Source: Ignavibacteriaceae bacterium
GTDB taxonomy: Bacteria; Bacteroidota; Ignavibacteria; Ignavibacteriales; Ignavibacteriaceae
Reading direction: 5' to 3'
Length of the DNA: 64,000 nucleotides
Assembly: GCA_013388545.1 (NCBI GenBank)
Contig: JACAFB010000042.1
Span: forward strand, 1 to 64,000
Positions within the stretch are counted from its first letter, which is position 1. Every line of letters starts with the position of its first letter. A program made the position numbers and the translations under genes. Shown here in pieces: positions 37,030 through 46,831 of the stretch. Under the pieces are notes generated by a model. The model searched no databases and was not told the DNA's origin. It worked only from the letters and a program-made list of their open reading frames with translations.

Positions 37030-37980
37030 TCAGTGAAGCAGCTTCAAAACTCTGTCTAAACGAATTGAACCAATAAGCCTGAATAATTCAGAGAAGGGGA
37101 TGTCTCTGTCCCACGAGAACAATGTTATAAACGCCTGCCCAACAATCATATCGCGGGCAACAAATCCCCAGAATCTGCTGTCAAGGCTGTCATCCCTGTT
37201 ATCGCCCATCATAAAGTAGTAATCTTTTTTAAATATATATGAAGAAACAGGAATGCCTTCAATTGTAACTACATTGTTTTTAATTCCAACAACACGCTTT
37301 CCATATTCTCTATCGATAATTGTTCGCCATTGTTCTACATTGTAAATGTTTAATGGAATTTTAGAGCCTTTTCTTGGAACGACAAGAGGTCCGTAATTGT
37401 CTTCATTCCATGGCATGCCTTTAGGAAAAATTCTCGGTTCGGCAACTCCTTTGGGTGCTGGACGTAAGTAAGTACCGTATTGCCCACGGTAATATTTAAT
37501 AAATGCCGGTATATGTGCTTTCTTTCCGTTAACAAAAACGACTTTATCTTTTATTTCTATAGTGTCCCCAGGCAATCCGATACACCTTTTTACATAGTTA
37601 ACTCCCAGTTCAGTTGCAACAAGTTGATCACGGTCTCCTGGATATTCAAAAACAACTATATCTCCTCTTTCAGGCTGCTTAAGAGCAGGAAGCCTGAAGT
37701 AAGGAATTTCTATTTGAGTCAAAGGAATGTATTTGGGAGACGAAGATCCGTAGATGAATTTATTGACCAGGACAAAGTCACCGACAAGTATTGTGTCTTC
37801 CATACTTCCGGTTGGTATTCTTGTATTTTGTATGAAAAAAGTTATGATAAAGAATGCCGCAATTGCAGCAAATAAAAGCTGCTTGAAAAAATCTATTACT
37901 TTTTCTTTTGGTGTTTTGGGTTTCTTTTCTTCTTTAGGTTTTCTTTTAAACAGTTTTTTTATTCTTTCCCAGAAGGACAA
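37030..37980 (-). CDS. lepB: Signal peptidase I
   Basis: Cleaves signal peptides of Sec-exported proteins at the outer face of the inner membrane. The 316 residues start with a strongly basic cytoplasmic stretch (about 1-27) and one membrane helix (about 30-52). The catalytic Ser59 sits in PTGSMEDTILVGD and the general-base Lys131 in YVKRCIGLPGD. The C-terminal box MGDNRDDSLDSRFWG is intact. Insertions between residues 75-105 and 155-225 account for its length over the usual 250-280. It lies 21 bases downstream of gatB. Confidence 0.96.
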   Translation of the reverse strand: MSFWERIKKLFKRKPKEEKKPKTPKEKVIDFFKQLLFAAIAAFFIITFFIQNTRIPTGSMEDTILVGDFVLVNKFIYGSSSPKYIPLTQIEIPYFRLPALKQPERGDIVVFEYPGDRDQLVATELGVNYVKRCIGLPGDTIEIKDKVVFVNGKKAHIPAFIKYYRGQYGTYLRPAPKGVAEPRIFPKGMPWNEDNYGPLVVPRKGSKIPLNIYNVEQWRTIIDREYGKRVVGIKNNVVTIEGIPVSSYIFKKDYYFMMGDNRDDSLDSRFWGFVARDMIVGQAFITLFSWDRDIPFSELFRLIGSIRLDRVLKLLH

Positions 37981-38001
37981 TTTATTTACTCCTTAATTTT
38001 T

Positions 38002-39438
38002 TTATTTCGAAATTCTTTTTCTTAATAAATCATTTACCAGCTTTGGATTCGCTTTGCCTTTAGTTTCTTTCATTACCTGACCAACAAAAAATCCAAAGAT
38101 TTTTTCTTTTCCGGCAGCAAGTTCTTCAAATTGTTCTTTGTTATTTGCAATTACTGCTTCGATTATTTTTTGTATTTCAGATTCATCACTTAGTTGGACA
38201 AGATTTTTCTCTTTAATTATATCAGAAGGTTTTTTATTGCTTTCAAGAATTATTGGGAAAATTTCCTTTGCAATTTTTGAGCTGATTGTTCCATCATTGA
38301 TCAGATTTATCATCTCGCCAAGGTATTCAGGAGCTAATGAAAAATCAGCAATACTGATTTTCCTTTCGTTCAGGATTTTCATAACATCAACCATCACCCA
38401 ATTACTTGCAGACTTAAAATCCTTGGTAGTATTTGCAACCCTTTCAAAATAATCTGCAATGGCTTTAGTTTGAGTAAGGATTTCACAATCATATTCAGGC
38501 AAGCCATATTCTGTTAAAAATCGTTTTCTTTTTTCGTCAGGTAACTCAGGAAGAGAACTTAAAATAAGATTTTTCCATTCCTGATTGATCAATACCGGAA
38601 TCAAATCTGGATCGGGGAAATATCTGTAGTCGTGCGCTTCTTCTTTCGATCTCATCGGATAGGCGGTTTCGTTATCGGCATTCCAAAGCAAAGTTTGCTG
38701 GATGATTTTTCCTCCGTCCTCAAGAATGTCAATCTGTCGTTCAATTTCAAAGTTTATTGCTTTTTCAACATTTCTGAATGAATTCATGTTCTTTATTTCA
38801 GTTTTAACGCCAAGTTCCTTTGAGTTCTTCAAACGGACAGAGATATTTGCGTCACACCTCAGAGAACCTTCTTCCATATTTCCATCACAGATTCCTAAAT
38901 ATAAAAGAATTTGCCGGATTTTATTAAGATATAAGTATGCATCCTCTGCCGATCTGAGATCGGGTTCTGAAACTATTTCAATAAGAGGGACTCCACACCT
39001 GTTTACATCGATAAGTGTGTCGGCATCCATATCATGAATTGACTTCCCGGCATCTTCTTCCATATGAATTCTTTTAATCCGGATCTCTTTACTAGTTCCA
39101 TCGGATTTTGTTATTCTCAGGACACCATCTTCGCACAATGGTTCTTCGTACTGCGAAATTTGATATCCCTTTGGAAGATCAGGATAGAAGTAATTTTTTC
39201 TTGCAAAGATAGAGCTTTTATTTACTCTGCAATTGGTTGCAAGTCCCATAAGCATTGTAAATTCCACAACTTTTTTATTGAGCACAGGAAGAACTCCGGG
39301 ATGCCCCAGGCAAACAGGGCAGGTATTTGAATTGGGTTCATTTCCAAATTTTGTAGAGCAACTGCAAAACGCCTTCGAATCTGTAAGCAATTGAGCATGG
39401 ACTTCCAAGCCAATCACCGGCTCATATTTTGAATTCAT
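38002..39438 (-). CDS. gatB: Aspartyl/glutamyl-tRNA amidotransferase subunit B
   Basis: Part of the GatCAB complex that converts Glu-tRNA(Gln) and Asp-tRNA(Asn) to the amidated forms. The 478-residue protein begins YEPVIGLEVHAQL, carries CPVCLGHPGVLP, the KNYFYPDLPKGYQISQYE signature and the RCDANISVR and YRYFPDPDL segments. It ends in a helical and YqeY-like tail (FFVGQVMKETKGKANPKLV). A TTG at 39462 would add eight residues, but the ATG at 39438 matches family starts. Presence of GatB implies indirect amidation; gatA and gatC are not in the window. Four Cys early in the protein (SCST, CPVC) form the usual zinc site. Confidence 0.96.
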   Translation of the reverse strand: MNSKYEPVIGLEVHAQLLTDSKAFCSCSTKFGNEPNSNTCPVCLGHPGVLPVLNKKVVEFTMLMGLATNCRVNKSSIFARKNYFYPDLPKGYQISQYEEPLCEDGVLRITKSDGTSKEIRIKRIHMEEDAGKSIHDMDADTLIDVNRCGVPLIEIVSEPDLRSAEDAYLYLNKIRQILLYLGICDGNMEEGSLRCDANISVRLKNSKELGVKTEIKNMNSFRNVEKAINFEIERQIDILEDGGKIIQQTLLWNADNETAYPMRSKEEAHDYRYFPDPDLIPVLINQEWKNLILSSLPELPDEKRKRFLTEYGLPEYDCEILTQTKAIADYFERVANTTKDFKSASNWVMVDVMKILNERKISIADFSLAPEYLGEMINLINDGTISSKIAKEIFPIILESNKKPSDIIKEKNLVQLSDESEIQKIIEAVIANNKEQFEELAAGKEKIFGFFVGQVMKETKGKANPKLVNDLLRKRISK

Positions 39439-39634
39439 TCTAATTAAAAAAATTTTCGACAAATATATGAAAGAAGCTAAAAATTAAGAAAATGAACTTC
39501 TTTTGATGGTGAAAGTTAGTGTTATTCGGAGGATTATGTAACAATTTCTTTTTCACAAATACTATAATTAATCAAATTAAAAATGTCGAATAAATCTATT
39601 GAAACAGTCAAAAGTGTTAATTATGTTGTAACAA

Positions 39635-40060
39635 ATGAAAAAACAGAAGAGAACATACATTATAGCTTTGTTTGCAGCAATTACATTTTTATCCTGCCGG
39701 GAAGAGATAATTACGCCCGGGAATTTTGCGGGAAACATTAATGAACCTCTTCAGTTCAGGGAACTTGATTACTACAATTTTCTAATTAACTGTAAAGATG
39801 CCACTTTTAAAGTCATTGATTTTCCTTCATTCACAACGAATCAGGCGAAAGTTTCACTCCAGCTTGATGAATATCAAAGCGGTTCCGTTTACATCAAAAT
39901 TGTTGATACAGATACTTCGATTGTCTACAAAATTTTGTTGAATGGAAATGCTGAAGAAAAGGATGTTAAGTTGAGAGGAAATATTCCCGATAAAATTGAA
40001 ATGGACTTCAGAAATTTTACAGGAAATTTAAAACTGGTTTTGAATAAATACATCAATTGA
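39635..40060 (+). CDS. Putative lipoprotein, uncharacterised
   Basis: A 141-residue exported protein. A basic N-terminus, a hydrophobic core and a lipobox FLSC with the modified Cys at residue 21 predict a lipoprotein. The mature part is beta-rich and acidic, with no family I recognise. No Shine-Dalgarno is visible before the ATG, and it stands alone between gatB (divergent) and pepF. Lipid attachment is inferred from the lipobox; function is unknown. Confidence 0.7.
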   Translation: MKKQKRTYIIALFAAITFLSCREEIITPGNFAGNINEPLQFRELDYYNFLINCKDATFKVIDFPSFTTNQAKVSLQLDEYQSGSVYIKIVDTDTSIVYKILLNGNAEEKDVKLRGNIPDKIEMDFRNFTGNLKLVLNKYIN

Positions 40061-40095
40061 CTAAGACTTTTATCTAATTATACCTTAATCCCGCC

Positions 40096-40115
40096 TTTAA
40101 TATTGTAATATTAAA
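40096..40115. repeat. Perfect 9-bp palindrome upstream of pepF
   Basis: TTTAATATT and AATATTAAA flank a central GT. The pair sits in a 205-base gap after the lipoprotein gene and overlaps the upstream element of a candidate promoter for pepF. It could be an operator, but such AT palindromes also arise by chance in this base composition. Confidence 0.3.
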
Positions 40116-40134
40116 AGCCAAGCCATTATATTTG
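40103..40134 (+). promoter_or_regulatory. Candidate Bacteroidota-type promoter for pepF
   Basis: TTG at 40103-40105 is followed after 21 bases by TATATTTG at 40127-40134, an exact match to the -7 consensus TAnnTTTG. Transcription would begin near 40141, giving a leader of about 125 bases before the pepF ATG at 40266. The sigma-factor preference of this organism is not known. Confidence 0.35.
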
Positions 40135-40265
40135 CGGGTGTTTTCGCTGAATTATCCGGGAAAATAATAGATTGGATACACTCGGGTACCCTCTAAAAAA
40201 TTCTAATTAAATAAAAAAGAGAATTATAATATTTATTATCAAGCAGCATGTGAAGGAATTGAAAT

Positions 40266-42101
40266 ATGATCAAAACAGAGAAGTTTTTTTTTCATCAACC
40301 CGATGGTAGTGTTCCGAACCGCGACCAAATTGAGGAAAAATACAAGTGGGATTTAACGCAAATCTACAGAAATGATGATGAATGGGAAAAAGATTTCAAC
40401 TGGGTTTCTAAGAACATAAAAGGATATAAAAAATTTGAAGGAAAATTAACAAAGAGTAAAACGGCAATTCTTGAATGTTTAAGATTTGATGACCAGGTAC
40501 AAATAAAACTTGAACGGCTTTACCTTTATGCTATGCTTTCCAAAGATAGCGATATGCGAGTTACCACATACCAGGCAATGGACGATCGGGTTAAGAATCT
40601 TTTTGCGAAAGTTATTGCTGCCAGTTCATTTATTAAGCCCGAACTTCTGAAAATACACCAGGGGAAACTACTACGATGGATAAAATCAGATAAAGGCTTA
40701 AAGCTTTATGAACATAATCTTAAAGACCTGCTGAGAGCAAAAAAACATACTCTTACATATTCTGAAGAAAAAATTCTTGCAAGGTCTCTTGAAATTTCTC
40801 AGACAGCATATCTTGCATATTCAATGTTTACCAATACCGATATTCAGTTTCCAAAAATAAAAGATGAAAGTGGAAACGAAATCGAGATGTCGCACGGCAG
40901 GTTTTATGCCGCAATGTATTCAACAAACCGGGCTTATCGGGAAAGGGCATTTAAAGCATATCTAAAACCTTATACAGAAAATATTAATACATTAACAGCT
41001 CTATTCAACGGAAACCTTAAGAATAATATTTTTCTTGCTCAATCAAGAAACTATTCCTCCGCACGTGCTGCTGCTCTGCATTATAATAATATTCCCATTG
41101 CAGTTTATGACAATCTGCTAAAAAACGTTAATATGAATCTCGGTCAGCTTCATAGATGGGCGTCCTTAAAGAAAAGAATCCTTAAGGTTAAAGAACTCAG
41201 ACCATTTGATGTTTATGTATCTCTTTTTGAAAATAAGCTTGAAAGAAAATATACTTATGAAGAAGGAGTTAGTATTGTTCTAAAAGCACTTGAACCCCTT
41301 GGGAACGAGTATATTGATTCTTTGAAACTAGCATTCAACAACAGATGGATAGATGTTTACGAAACTCAGGCAAAAAGAAGCGGTGCATATTCATCCGGGA
41401 CAACTTATGGAGTGCATCCATATGTACTTCTAAATTGGACTGATCTGCTGAATGATGTATTTACCTTAGCCCATGAGATGGGACACAATATGCATTCCTA
41501 TTATACAGGAATGACTCAGCCTTATCCTTATGCTCACTACACTATTTTTCTTGCTGAAGTTGCTTCCACATTTAACGAATCTCTATTACTTGATTATTTG
41601 ATTAAGAATTCTTCAAATGAAAATGAAAAGTTGTTTCTGCTTGAAAGATATCTAAACCACATTACTTCAACTTTTTACCGTCAGGTAATGTTCGCAGAAT
41701 TTGAAGCCATTGTTTATGATATGGCTGAAAAAGGTACAGCTCTTACTTCCGAAAACCTTTGCAGAATTTATAAAGATATTTACCAGAAGTACTGGGGCGA
41801 AGAAATGAAAATTGATTTTGAAGAAGAATATACCTGGGCCAGAATACCTCATTTTTATTATAACTTTTATGTTTATCAATATGCAACTGGTTTGGCTGCA
41901 GCTGAAGTGCTTGTAAAAAAGGTTAAGCAAAATGGTCAGCACGCAGTAAAAAAATATCTTAACTTTCTCAAAGCCGGAAGTTCCAAATATTCAATAGATA
42001 TTTTAAGGGACGCAGGTGTTGATATGAAATCCCCAGAGCCTGTTATTGCCGTAACCGAAAAAATGAAATTAATTCTGGATGAAATTGAAAAGTTAATATA
42101 G
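40266..42101 (+). CDS. pepF: Oligoendopeptidase F (M3B family)
   Basis: A cytoplasmic zinc oligopeptidase that trims short peptides. The 611 residues match the family length of about 600. The N-terminal PEPF domain is followed by the catalytic domain with FTLAHEMGHNMHSYY near residue 402 (HExxH) and the third ligand region FLAEVASTFNESLL some 30 residues on. The C-terminal YQYATGLAAAE segment is characteristic. It is followed after 28 bases by the IMPDH-like gene. Confidence 0.94.
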   Translation: MIKTEKFFFHQPDGSVPNRDQIEEKYKWDLTQIYRNDDEWEKDFNWVSKNIKGYKKFEGKLTKSKTAILECLRFDDQVQIKLERLYLYAMLSKDSDMRVTTYQAMDDRVKNLFAKVIAASSFIKPELLKIHQGKLLRWIKSDKGLKLYEHNLKDLLRAKKHTLTYSEEKILARSLEISQTAYLAYSMFTNTDIQFPKIKDESGNEIEMSHGRFYAAMYSTNRAYRERAFKAYLKPYTENINTLTALFNGNLKNNIFLAQSRNYSSARAAALHYNNIPIAVYDNLLKNVNMNLGQLHRWASLKKRILKVKELRPFDVYVSLFENKLERKYTYEEGVSIVLKALEPLGNEYIDSLKLAFNNRWIDVYETQAKRSGAYSSGTTYGVHPYVLLNWTDLLNDVFTLAHEMGHNMHSYYTGMTQPYPYAHYTIFLAEVASTFNESLLLDYLIKNSSNENEKLFLLERYLNHITSTFYRQVMFAEFEAIVYDMAEKGTALTSENLCRIYKDIYQKYWGEEMKIDFEEEYTWARIPHFYYNFYVYQYATGLAAAEVLVKKVKQNGQHAVKKYLNFLKAGSSKYSIDILRDAGVDMKSPEPVIAVTEKMKLILDEIEKLI

Positions 42102-42129
42102 AAACTTTAAAAACCGTTAGATTATCAAA

Positions 42130-43146
42130 ATGAAAGTATACTCAAAAAAAGAACTAAACGAATATAACCTCTCACTAACATATGATGATATAAGTTTAAT
42201 ACCGACCCAGATTTCACGAATAAAATCACGAACAGAAACCAATACAAACATTGAATTTCTTGGATTAAATCTTGCGTTGCCAATCATTTCAAGTCCGATG
42301 GATACCGTAACAGGACTTGAGATGGCAAAGGAGTTAGAAAGACTTGGATGTATAGGAATTGTTAACAGATTTGATTCTTCACTTGATAATATTATTAACA
42401 ACCAGGGGAATGGAGATGGAATCAGGGCTGTTTCAATTGCATTAAATACAGACGAAAAACTTATTTCAAAACTTGCTGAAAAAAAGTATTTAATTTGCAT
42501 TGATACTGCAAATGCAAATAATCTTGAAGTACTTCATAAGACTGAAGAGATCAAAAGTAAATATGATTCAAAGATTATTGTCGGCAATATAGCTCACGGC
42601 CTTACTCTGTCAGAGCTTGAAAGTGCCGGAGCGGATGCGGTAAGAGTTGGTATTGGAAGCGGTAGTGTTTGTACTACCTCGATTCAAACCGGAATAGGAA
42701 TCGGTCAGGTATCATCCTTACTTAATGTTCTTTTTGCACGTGAAGAAAAGAAACTTAAAATAAGAATTATTGCTGATGGTGGAATTAAAAGCCCGGGAGA
42801 TATTGCAAAAGCAACTGCGCTGGGTGCAGATATTGTGATGCTGGGTAGAATGCTTGCGGGTACAAAAGAGACTCCGGGCGAAGTAATTAAGTACAATGGT
42901 CAGTTATGGAAAAAATATCGCGGCTCCGCATCTTTCGGAGTAAAAATGAAAAATGAATTTATTGAAGGGGAAGAAACAATGGTCCCCTACAGAGGAGTTG
43001 TAAAGAGTGTCATCGACAGTATCTCGGATGGCTTGAAAAGTACATTAAGCTATATGAATTGCTTTAATATTGATGAACTTAAGAGAACAGAAACCTTTGC
43101 AGTACTAAGCACCAGCAGTTACTTAGAAAGACTACCTAAAATCTGA
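42130..43146 (+). CDS. IMP dehydrogenase/GMP reductase family protein lacking CBS domains
   Basis: A TIM-barrel purine nucleotide oxidoreductase of 338 residues. The N-terminus [12 protein letters not shown], the [12 protein letters not shown] segment, the catalytic Cys181 in [17 protein letters not shown] and the C-terminal phosphate-binding [15 protein letters not shown] and YRG motif are visible. Full-length IMPDH has a pair of CBS domains inserted after about residue 90; here the chain runs straight through. The length equals that of GMP reductase, so the reaction could be IMP to XMP or GMP to IMP. The sequence does not decide, so I give no symbol. Confidence 0.85.
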   Translation: MKVYSKKELNEYNLSLTYDDISLIPTQISRIKSRTETNTNIEFLGLNLALPIISSPMDTVTGLEMAKELERLGCIGIVNRFDSSLDNIINNQGNGDGIRAVSIALNTDEKLISKLAEKKYLICIDTANANNLEVLHKTEEIKSKYDSKIIVGNIAHGLTLSELESAGADAVRVGIGSGSVCTTSIQTGIGIGQVSSLLNVLFAREEKKLKIRIIADGGIKSPGDIAKATALGADIVMLGRMLAGTKETPGEVIKYNGQLWKKYRGSASFGVKMKNEFIEGEETMVPYRGVVKSVIDSISDGLKSTLSYMNCFNIDELKRTETFAVLSTSSYLERLPKI

Positions 43147-43151
43147 AATAA

Positions 43152-45398
43152 TCAGAGTTTAATTTTCTTTAAACGTAAAGAATTACTAACAACCGATACT
43201 GAGCTTAAAGACATCGCCAGAGCTGCAAACATTGGATTGAGTAATCCTATCGCTGCCAAGGGTATGCCTATCACGTTATAAATAAATGCCCAGAATAGAT
43301 TCTGCTTTATTGTCTTTATAGTTTCTCTCGAAATTTTTATTGCTTTTGAAACTCCGGCTAAATCTCCATTCATTAAGATAATTTGTGCAGTTTCGATTGC
43401 GACATCTGTCCCGGTTCCTATTGCAATTCCAACATCACTTTCTGCCAGAGCAGGTGCATCATTTATTCCATCACCAACCATAGCAGTGAATTTTCCTGAT
43501 TTTTTATAGTTCCTTACAAAATAACATTTATCTGCCGGTAAAATTTCAGGCTTGAACTCATCCACAGAAACTTTTTTAGCTATTGTTTCAGCAACCGTAT
43601 AATTATCACCTGTCAGCATTACTGTTTTGATGTTCATTTCTTTTATTTCTTTGATTGCATCGATTGAAGTTTCTTTAATGGGATCTTCGATTATGAATAA
43701 GCCCATGAGCTTATAATCTACTGAAATTGTAATAATTGTTTTGCTAAATAGATCATTTTCATTCATAAAACTTTTAAGTGGACTAATATCAACTCCGGCT
43801 TCTCTTTGAAAATTAACATTGCCGATTAAAACAATTTTCTCCTCAATTGTTCCTTTAACTCCAAATCCTAAAACATTTTCAAAATTGTCCACATCATAAA
43901 AATTAATTTTTCTTTCACTTGCAAAATCAATAATAGCCTTGGCAAATGGGTGTTCAGATTTCCTTTCAACACTTGCTGCAAATGAAATGATTTTGTCTTC
44001 ATCCTCTTCAAGAGCAATGAAATTGGTTACTGAGGGTTTGCCTTTTGTTATGGTTCCTGTTTTATCGAAAACAATTGTGTCAATCTTATAAGCAGATTCA
44101 AGGCTTTCAGCATCTTTTATCATAATGCCATTTTCTGCGGCCAGACCAGTTCCAACAATTATTGCAGTTGGTGTTGCAAGTCCAAGTGCACAGGGACAAG
44201 CAATTATTAAAACAGCAACAAAGTTCAGTAATGCTGCAGAAAGTGAATTACTCTCAGGAATAAACATCCAGAAAAGAAAAGTGATAACAGCAATAATGAT
44301 TACAACCGGTACAAAAATGGCTGCAGTTTTATCGGCTAATCTTTGTATCGGAGCTTTTGAGCCCTGAGCTTCTTCAACCATTGAAATTATTTTCCCTAAA
44401 ACCGAATTTTTTCCAATAGCGGAAACTCTATATTCAAGATATCCTGTGGTATTGATGGTTCCTCCGGTTATTTCCGAACTTGCTTTTTTTTCAACTGGAA
44501 GACTTTCTCCCGTGATCATTGATTCATCAATAAACGCCTTCCCCGAGGTTACAATTCCATCAGCAGGGAGTCTTGAACCTGATTTTACGATTACTATGTC
44601 ACCTATTTGTAATTCATCAATAGGAATTTCTTTTTCATCACCATTTATTTTGATCAGTGCAAGTGTTGGTTTAAGCTCAAGTAATTTCTTAATAGTCGAA
44701 TTTGTTCTTCCCTTCGCCCGGCTCTCCAGCCATCTTCCCATTAAAATCAGAGTAATTATTGTTGCAGAAGTATCAAAGTAAACATTCGAATGAGAATCAT
44801 TTCCAATTAGCTCCGGGAAAAGAGTGACAAGTAAACTGTATAAAAAAGCAGCACCTGTTCCGATGGCTACCAGAGAATTCATATCCGCTTGAAATTTTTT
44901 AAGGTTTTTCCAGGCGATAGTGAAAAACCTCTTTCCGGGCAAAAACATTATTGGTGAAGTAAGTATGAGTAAGATTTTATTCAGCTGTTGAGCAGACAAT
45001 TGCACTAATTCATAGAAAGATTCTGACATTGATGCCATGCTTATCAGAAAAACCGGAATTGTAAGTGTAAGCGCTAAAAGAAAGTCTTTTTTAAGTTCTA
45101 TCTCGTAGGTCGATTTAATTTCTTTACCGGTACTGAATTCAGGTAAATCCTTGTTATTCTTTTTTACAGACGACAAATCAATTTTGTATCCGGCCTCTTC
45201 AATTACTTGTTGAATTTCTAAAAAGTTAATTTTATCTAAATTAACTTTAAGTGTTGCTTTTTCAGTTGCAAGGTTAACATTTACTTCGGAAATTCCTTCA
45301 ACTTTTCCAAGAGCTTTTTCGACTCTTGCAACACATCTTGCACAAGTCATTCCCTCGACAGGAAGTGATATAATAGAAATGTCAGATTTTTTATTCAT
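43152..45398 (-). CDS. copA: Copper-translocating P1B-type ATPase
   Basis: Exports Cu(I) from the cytoplasm. The 748 residues comprise one N-terminal heavy-metal-binding domain (about 8-75) with MTCARC, eight membrane helices, the actuator MITGES, and the metal-binding ACPCALGLATP in the sixth helix near 400. The catalytic DKTGTIT phosphorylation site lies near 447, the SEHP nucleotide-binding motif near 485 and GDGINDAPAL near 643. CPC and the Cys-x-x-Cys domain indicate copper or silver specificity. It ends 5 bases from the convergent IMPDH-like gene and follows the copper chaperone gene by 5 bases. Confidence 0.95.
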   Translation of the reverse strand: MNKKSDISIISLPVEGMTCARCVARVEKALGKVEGISEVNVNLATEKATLKVNLDKINFLEIQQVIEEAGYKIDLSSVKKNNKDLPEFSTGKEIKSTYEIELKKDFLLALTLTIPVFLISMASMSESFYELVQLSAQQLNKILLILTSPIMFLPGKRFFTIAWKNLKKFQADMNSLVAIGTGAAFLYSLLVTLFPELIGNDSHSNVYFDTSATIITLILMGRWLESRAKGRTNSTIKKLLELKPTLALIKINGDEKEIPIDELQIGDIVIVKSGSRLPADGIVTSGKAFIDESMITGESLPVEKKASSEITGGTINTTGYLEYRVSAIGKNSVLGKIISMVEEAQGSKAPIQRLADKTAAIFVPVVIIIAVITFLFWMFIPESNSLSAALLNFVAVLIIACPCALGLATPTAIIVGTGLAAENGIMIKDAESLESAYKIDTIVFDKTGTITKGKPSVTNFIALEEDEDKIISFAASVERKSEHPFAKAIIDFASERKINFYDVDNFENVLGFGVKGTIEEKIVLIGNVNFQREAGVDISPLKSFMNENDLFSKTIITISVDYKLMGLFIIEDPIKETSIDAIKEIKEMNIKTVMLTGDNYTVAETIAKKVSVDEFKPEILPADKCYFVRNYKKSGKFTAMVGDGINDAPALAESDVGIAIGTGTDVAIETAQIILMNGDLAGVSKAIKISRETIKTIKQNLFWAFIYNVIGIPLAAIGLLNPMFAALAMSLSSVSVVSNSLRLKKIKL

Positions 45399-45403
45399 TG
45401 AAG

Positions 45404-45601
45404 TTACTCGATAACTTTATATCCGGCTTCTTCAATTGCAGCTTTTATTAGCTTTTCAGGAAGTCTGTTTTCGTTGAACTCAACTGATACTTTACCGATA
45501 GTTACTTCAAATTTATCAATGGGGAGTTTTTTAAGTTCATTCTCTATAGCTTTAACACAATGGTCACAACTCATATTCTCAACTGTTAGATCTTTTTTCA
45601 T
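45404..45601 (-). CDS. copZ: Copper chaperone / heavy-metal-associated domain protein
   Basis: A 65-residue single HMA domain with the metal-binding motif MSCDHC near the N-terminus (Cys11 and Cys14 region), the KAIENELKKL helix and a terminal AGYKVIE strand, all typical of CopZ-like proteins. It should pass Cu(I) to the N-terminal domain of the adjacent ATPase. A two-gene copper export operon is likely; no CueR or CsoR regulator gene is adjacent. Confidence 0.92.
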   Translation of the reverse strand: MKKDLTVENMSCDHCVKAIENELKKLPIDKFEVTIGKVSVEFNENRLPEKLIKAAIEEAGYKVIE

Positions 45602-45841
45602 TTTAACTCCTGATTATTAAAGTTTTTTATTCTTCTGATAAAATTGATTATTGCTATTATCTTATTTCTTACTTACTAATTTATAGAAAACTTTTATAAG
45701 GAATATTACAAAAAGCAATTCCTTCAAAATGGTTTAATAATAGAAATGAACCGACTAAGTGAAGAGGGATTTTTAGGGGACGTACTTGCAAATATGTTAA
45801 ATATCATCCCCTGATATTATTTAATGATAAAGTTGATTCTT

Positions 45842-46240
45842 TTAAGAGTTTGCGTTTGTCTTTACTGGAGCGAACTTTAATTTGAACAAAGCAGCTTTTG
45901 ATGAATTAGTATAAAAATCCAGAACCTTCATTTCTTTAGATACATTTACTGGATTGTTATTTTCAATTTTAAGGGATTGGTTTAACACTTCAAATTTAGT
46001 GCGTGATTTATTTTTTTGCTGTTTCAAAGGAACTTGAGAAACTTCTGATTTATTAATGTTAGCATTCAGCATTTTACCGAAAATTGTAAGTGGACCTGAA
46101 CAAACAGCTGTTTCTAACAAATAGGGTTTTAATTTATTACGCGTCCTTAGCTTAAAAATCAAATAAGATGATAAACCTATAATAAACAATGAACCAGCTA
46201 CTAAAGCTAAAGTTAATTTGATTATTTCAATAAGCTCCAT
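45842..46240 (-). CDS. Uncharacterised single-pass membrane protein
   Basis: A 132-residue protein with one N-terminal membrane helix (about 6-31) and a basic, low-complexity C-terminal region rich in Lys and Asn. I recognise no domain. It lies 240 bases upstream of copZ on the same strand. The AT-rich gap between them holds a possible weak hairpin (AGGGGA 45775-45780 / TCCCCT 45807-45812) but no clear terminator. A link to copper handling is possible only by position. Confidence 0.55.
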   Translation of the reverse strand: MELIEIIKLTLALVAGSLFIIGLSSYLIFKLRTRNKLKPYLLETAVCSGPLTIFGKMLNANINKSEVSQVPLKQQKNKSRTKFEVLNQSLKIENNNPVNVSKEMKVLDFYTNSSKAALFKLKFAPVKTNANS

Positions 46241-46528
46241 GTTATTCCTTTAAATTTTGTTAAATCAAAAAACTAAAATTGTACCAGAAAAATTATTTTA
46301 TTTTCATGATTTTATGATATCCAACACTTTCTGTAAAAGATGAAAATGGGATTATTTATCAATTTGAATCAAAAGAGGGGACAAAGCTATCGAATAATTT
46401 CAATGATTTCAAATTTTTTCACATTTTGGGTTTAAAATTATTACTCAAAATTGATTTTACAAGTAAAGTTTGATAATTTAACTCCCTATTTTTCAATAAC
46501 TTATAAAAATGCATTCAAAGGTGATGAA

Positions 46529-46831
46529 ATGACAAAAGCTGACATAGTAGATCGGGTAGCATCAGGAACCGGACTGACTAAGCTAGAAACCGAAGCTATA
46601 ATTGAGGGATTCTTTAAAACTGTTATAGAAGCTTTGAAAGATGGAAAAGGAATAGAAATTAGAGGATTTGGCAGCTATAAGATAAAGAAGAAAAATTCTC
46701 GACTTGCCCGGAATCCCAAGACTGGTGAGCAGGTTTTTGTTCCCGAACATTATGTTCCCACATTCAAATTTTCAAAAGAATTCAAAGAATATGTAGACAA
46801 AGGAATGAGAGAAAAGGAGAAATCTGCTTAA
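46529..46831 (+). CDS. HU/IHF-family DNA-binding protein
   Basis: A 100-residue nucleoid protein that bends DNA as a dimer. The core reads MTKADIVDRVASGTGLTK, then the GIEIRGFGSYKIKKK strand and the DNA-contacting RLARNPKTGE arm, the PROSITE-type HU/IHF signature. It looks closer to IHF or the HU subgroup with a shortened arm. An upstream frame extends to a TTG at 46451, but AAAGGTG at 46517-46523 lies 5 bases before the ATG at 46529, which is the family start. The stop overlaps the next start by one base (TAATG). Confidence 0.92.
   Translation: MTKADIVDRVASGTGLTKLETEAIIEGFFKTVIEALKDGKGIEIRGFGSYKIKKKNSRLARNPKTGEQVFVPEHYVPTFKFSKEFKEYVDKGMREKEKSA

Noticed and set aside
39583-39738. 52-codon frame starting at the ATG at 39583
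   Set aside because: It overlaps the lipoprotein gene in another frame, has no ribosome-binding site and encodes no recognisable pattern.
45746-45814. 22-codon plus-strand frame between copZ and the unknown membrane protein gene
   Set aside because: No Shine-Dalgarno and no familiar sequence. The AGGGGA/TCCCCT pair inside it is a weak, widely spaced hairpin.
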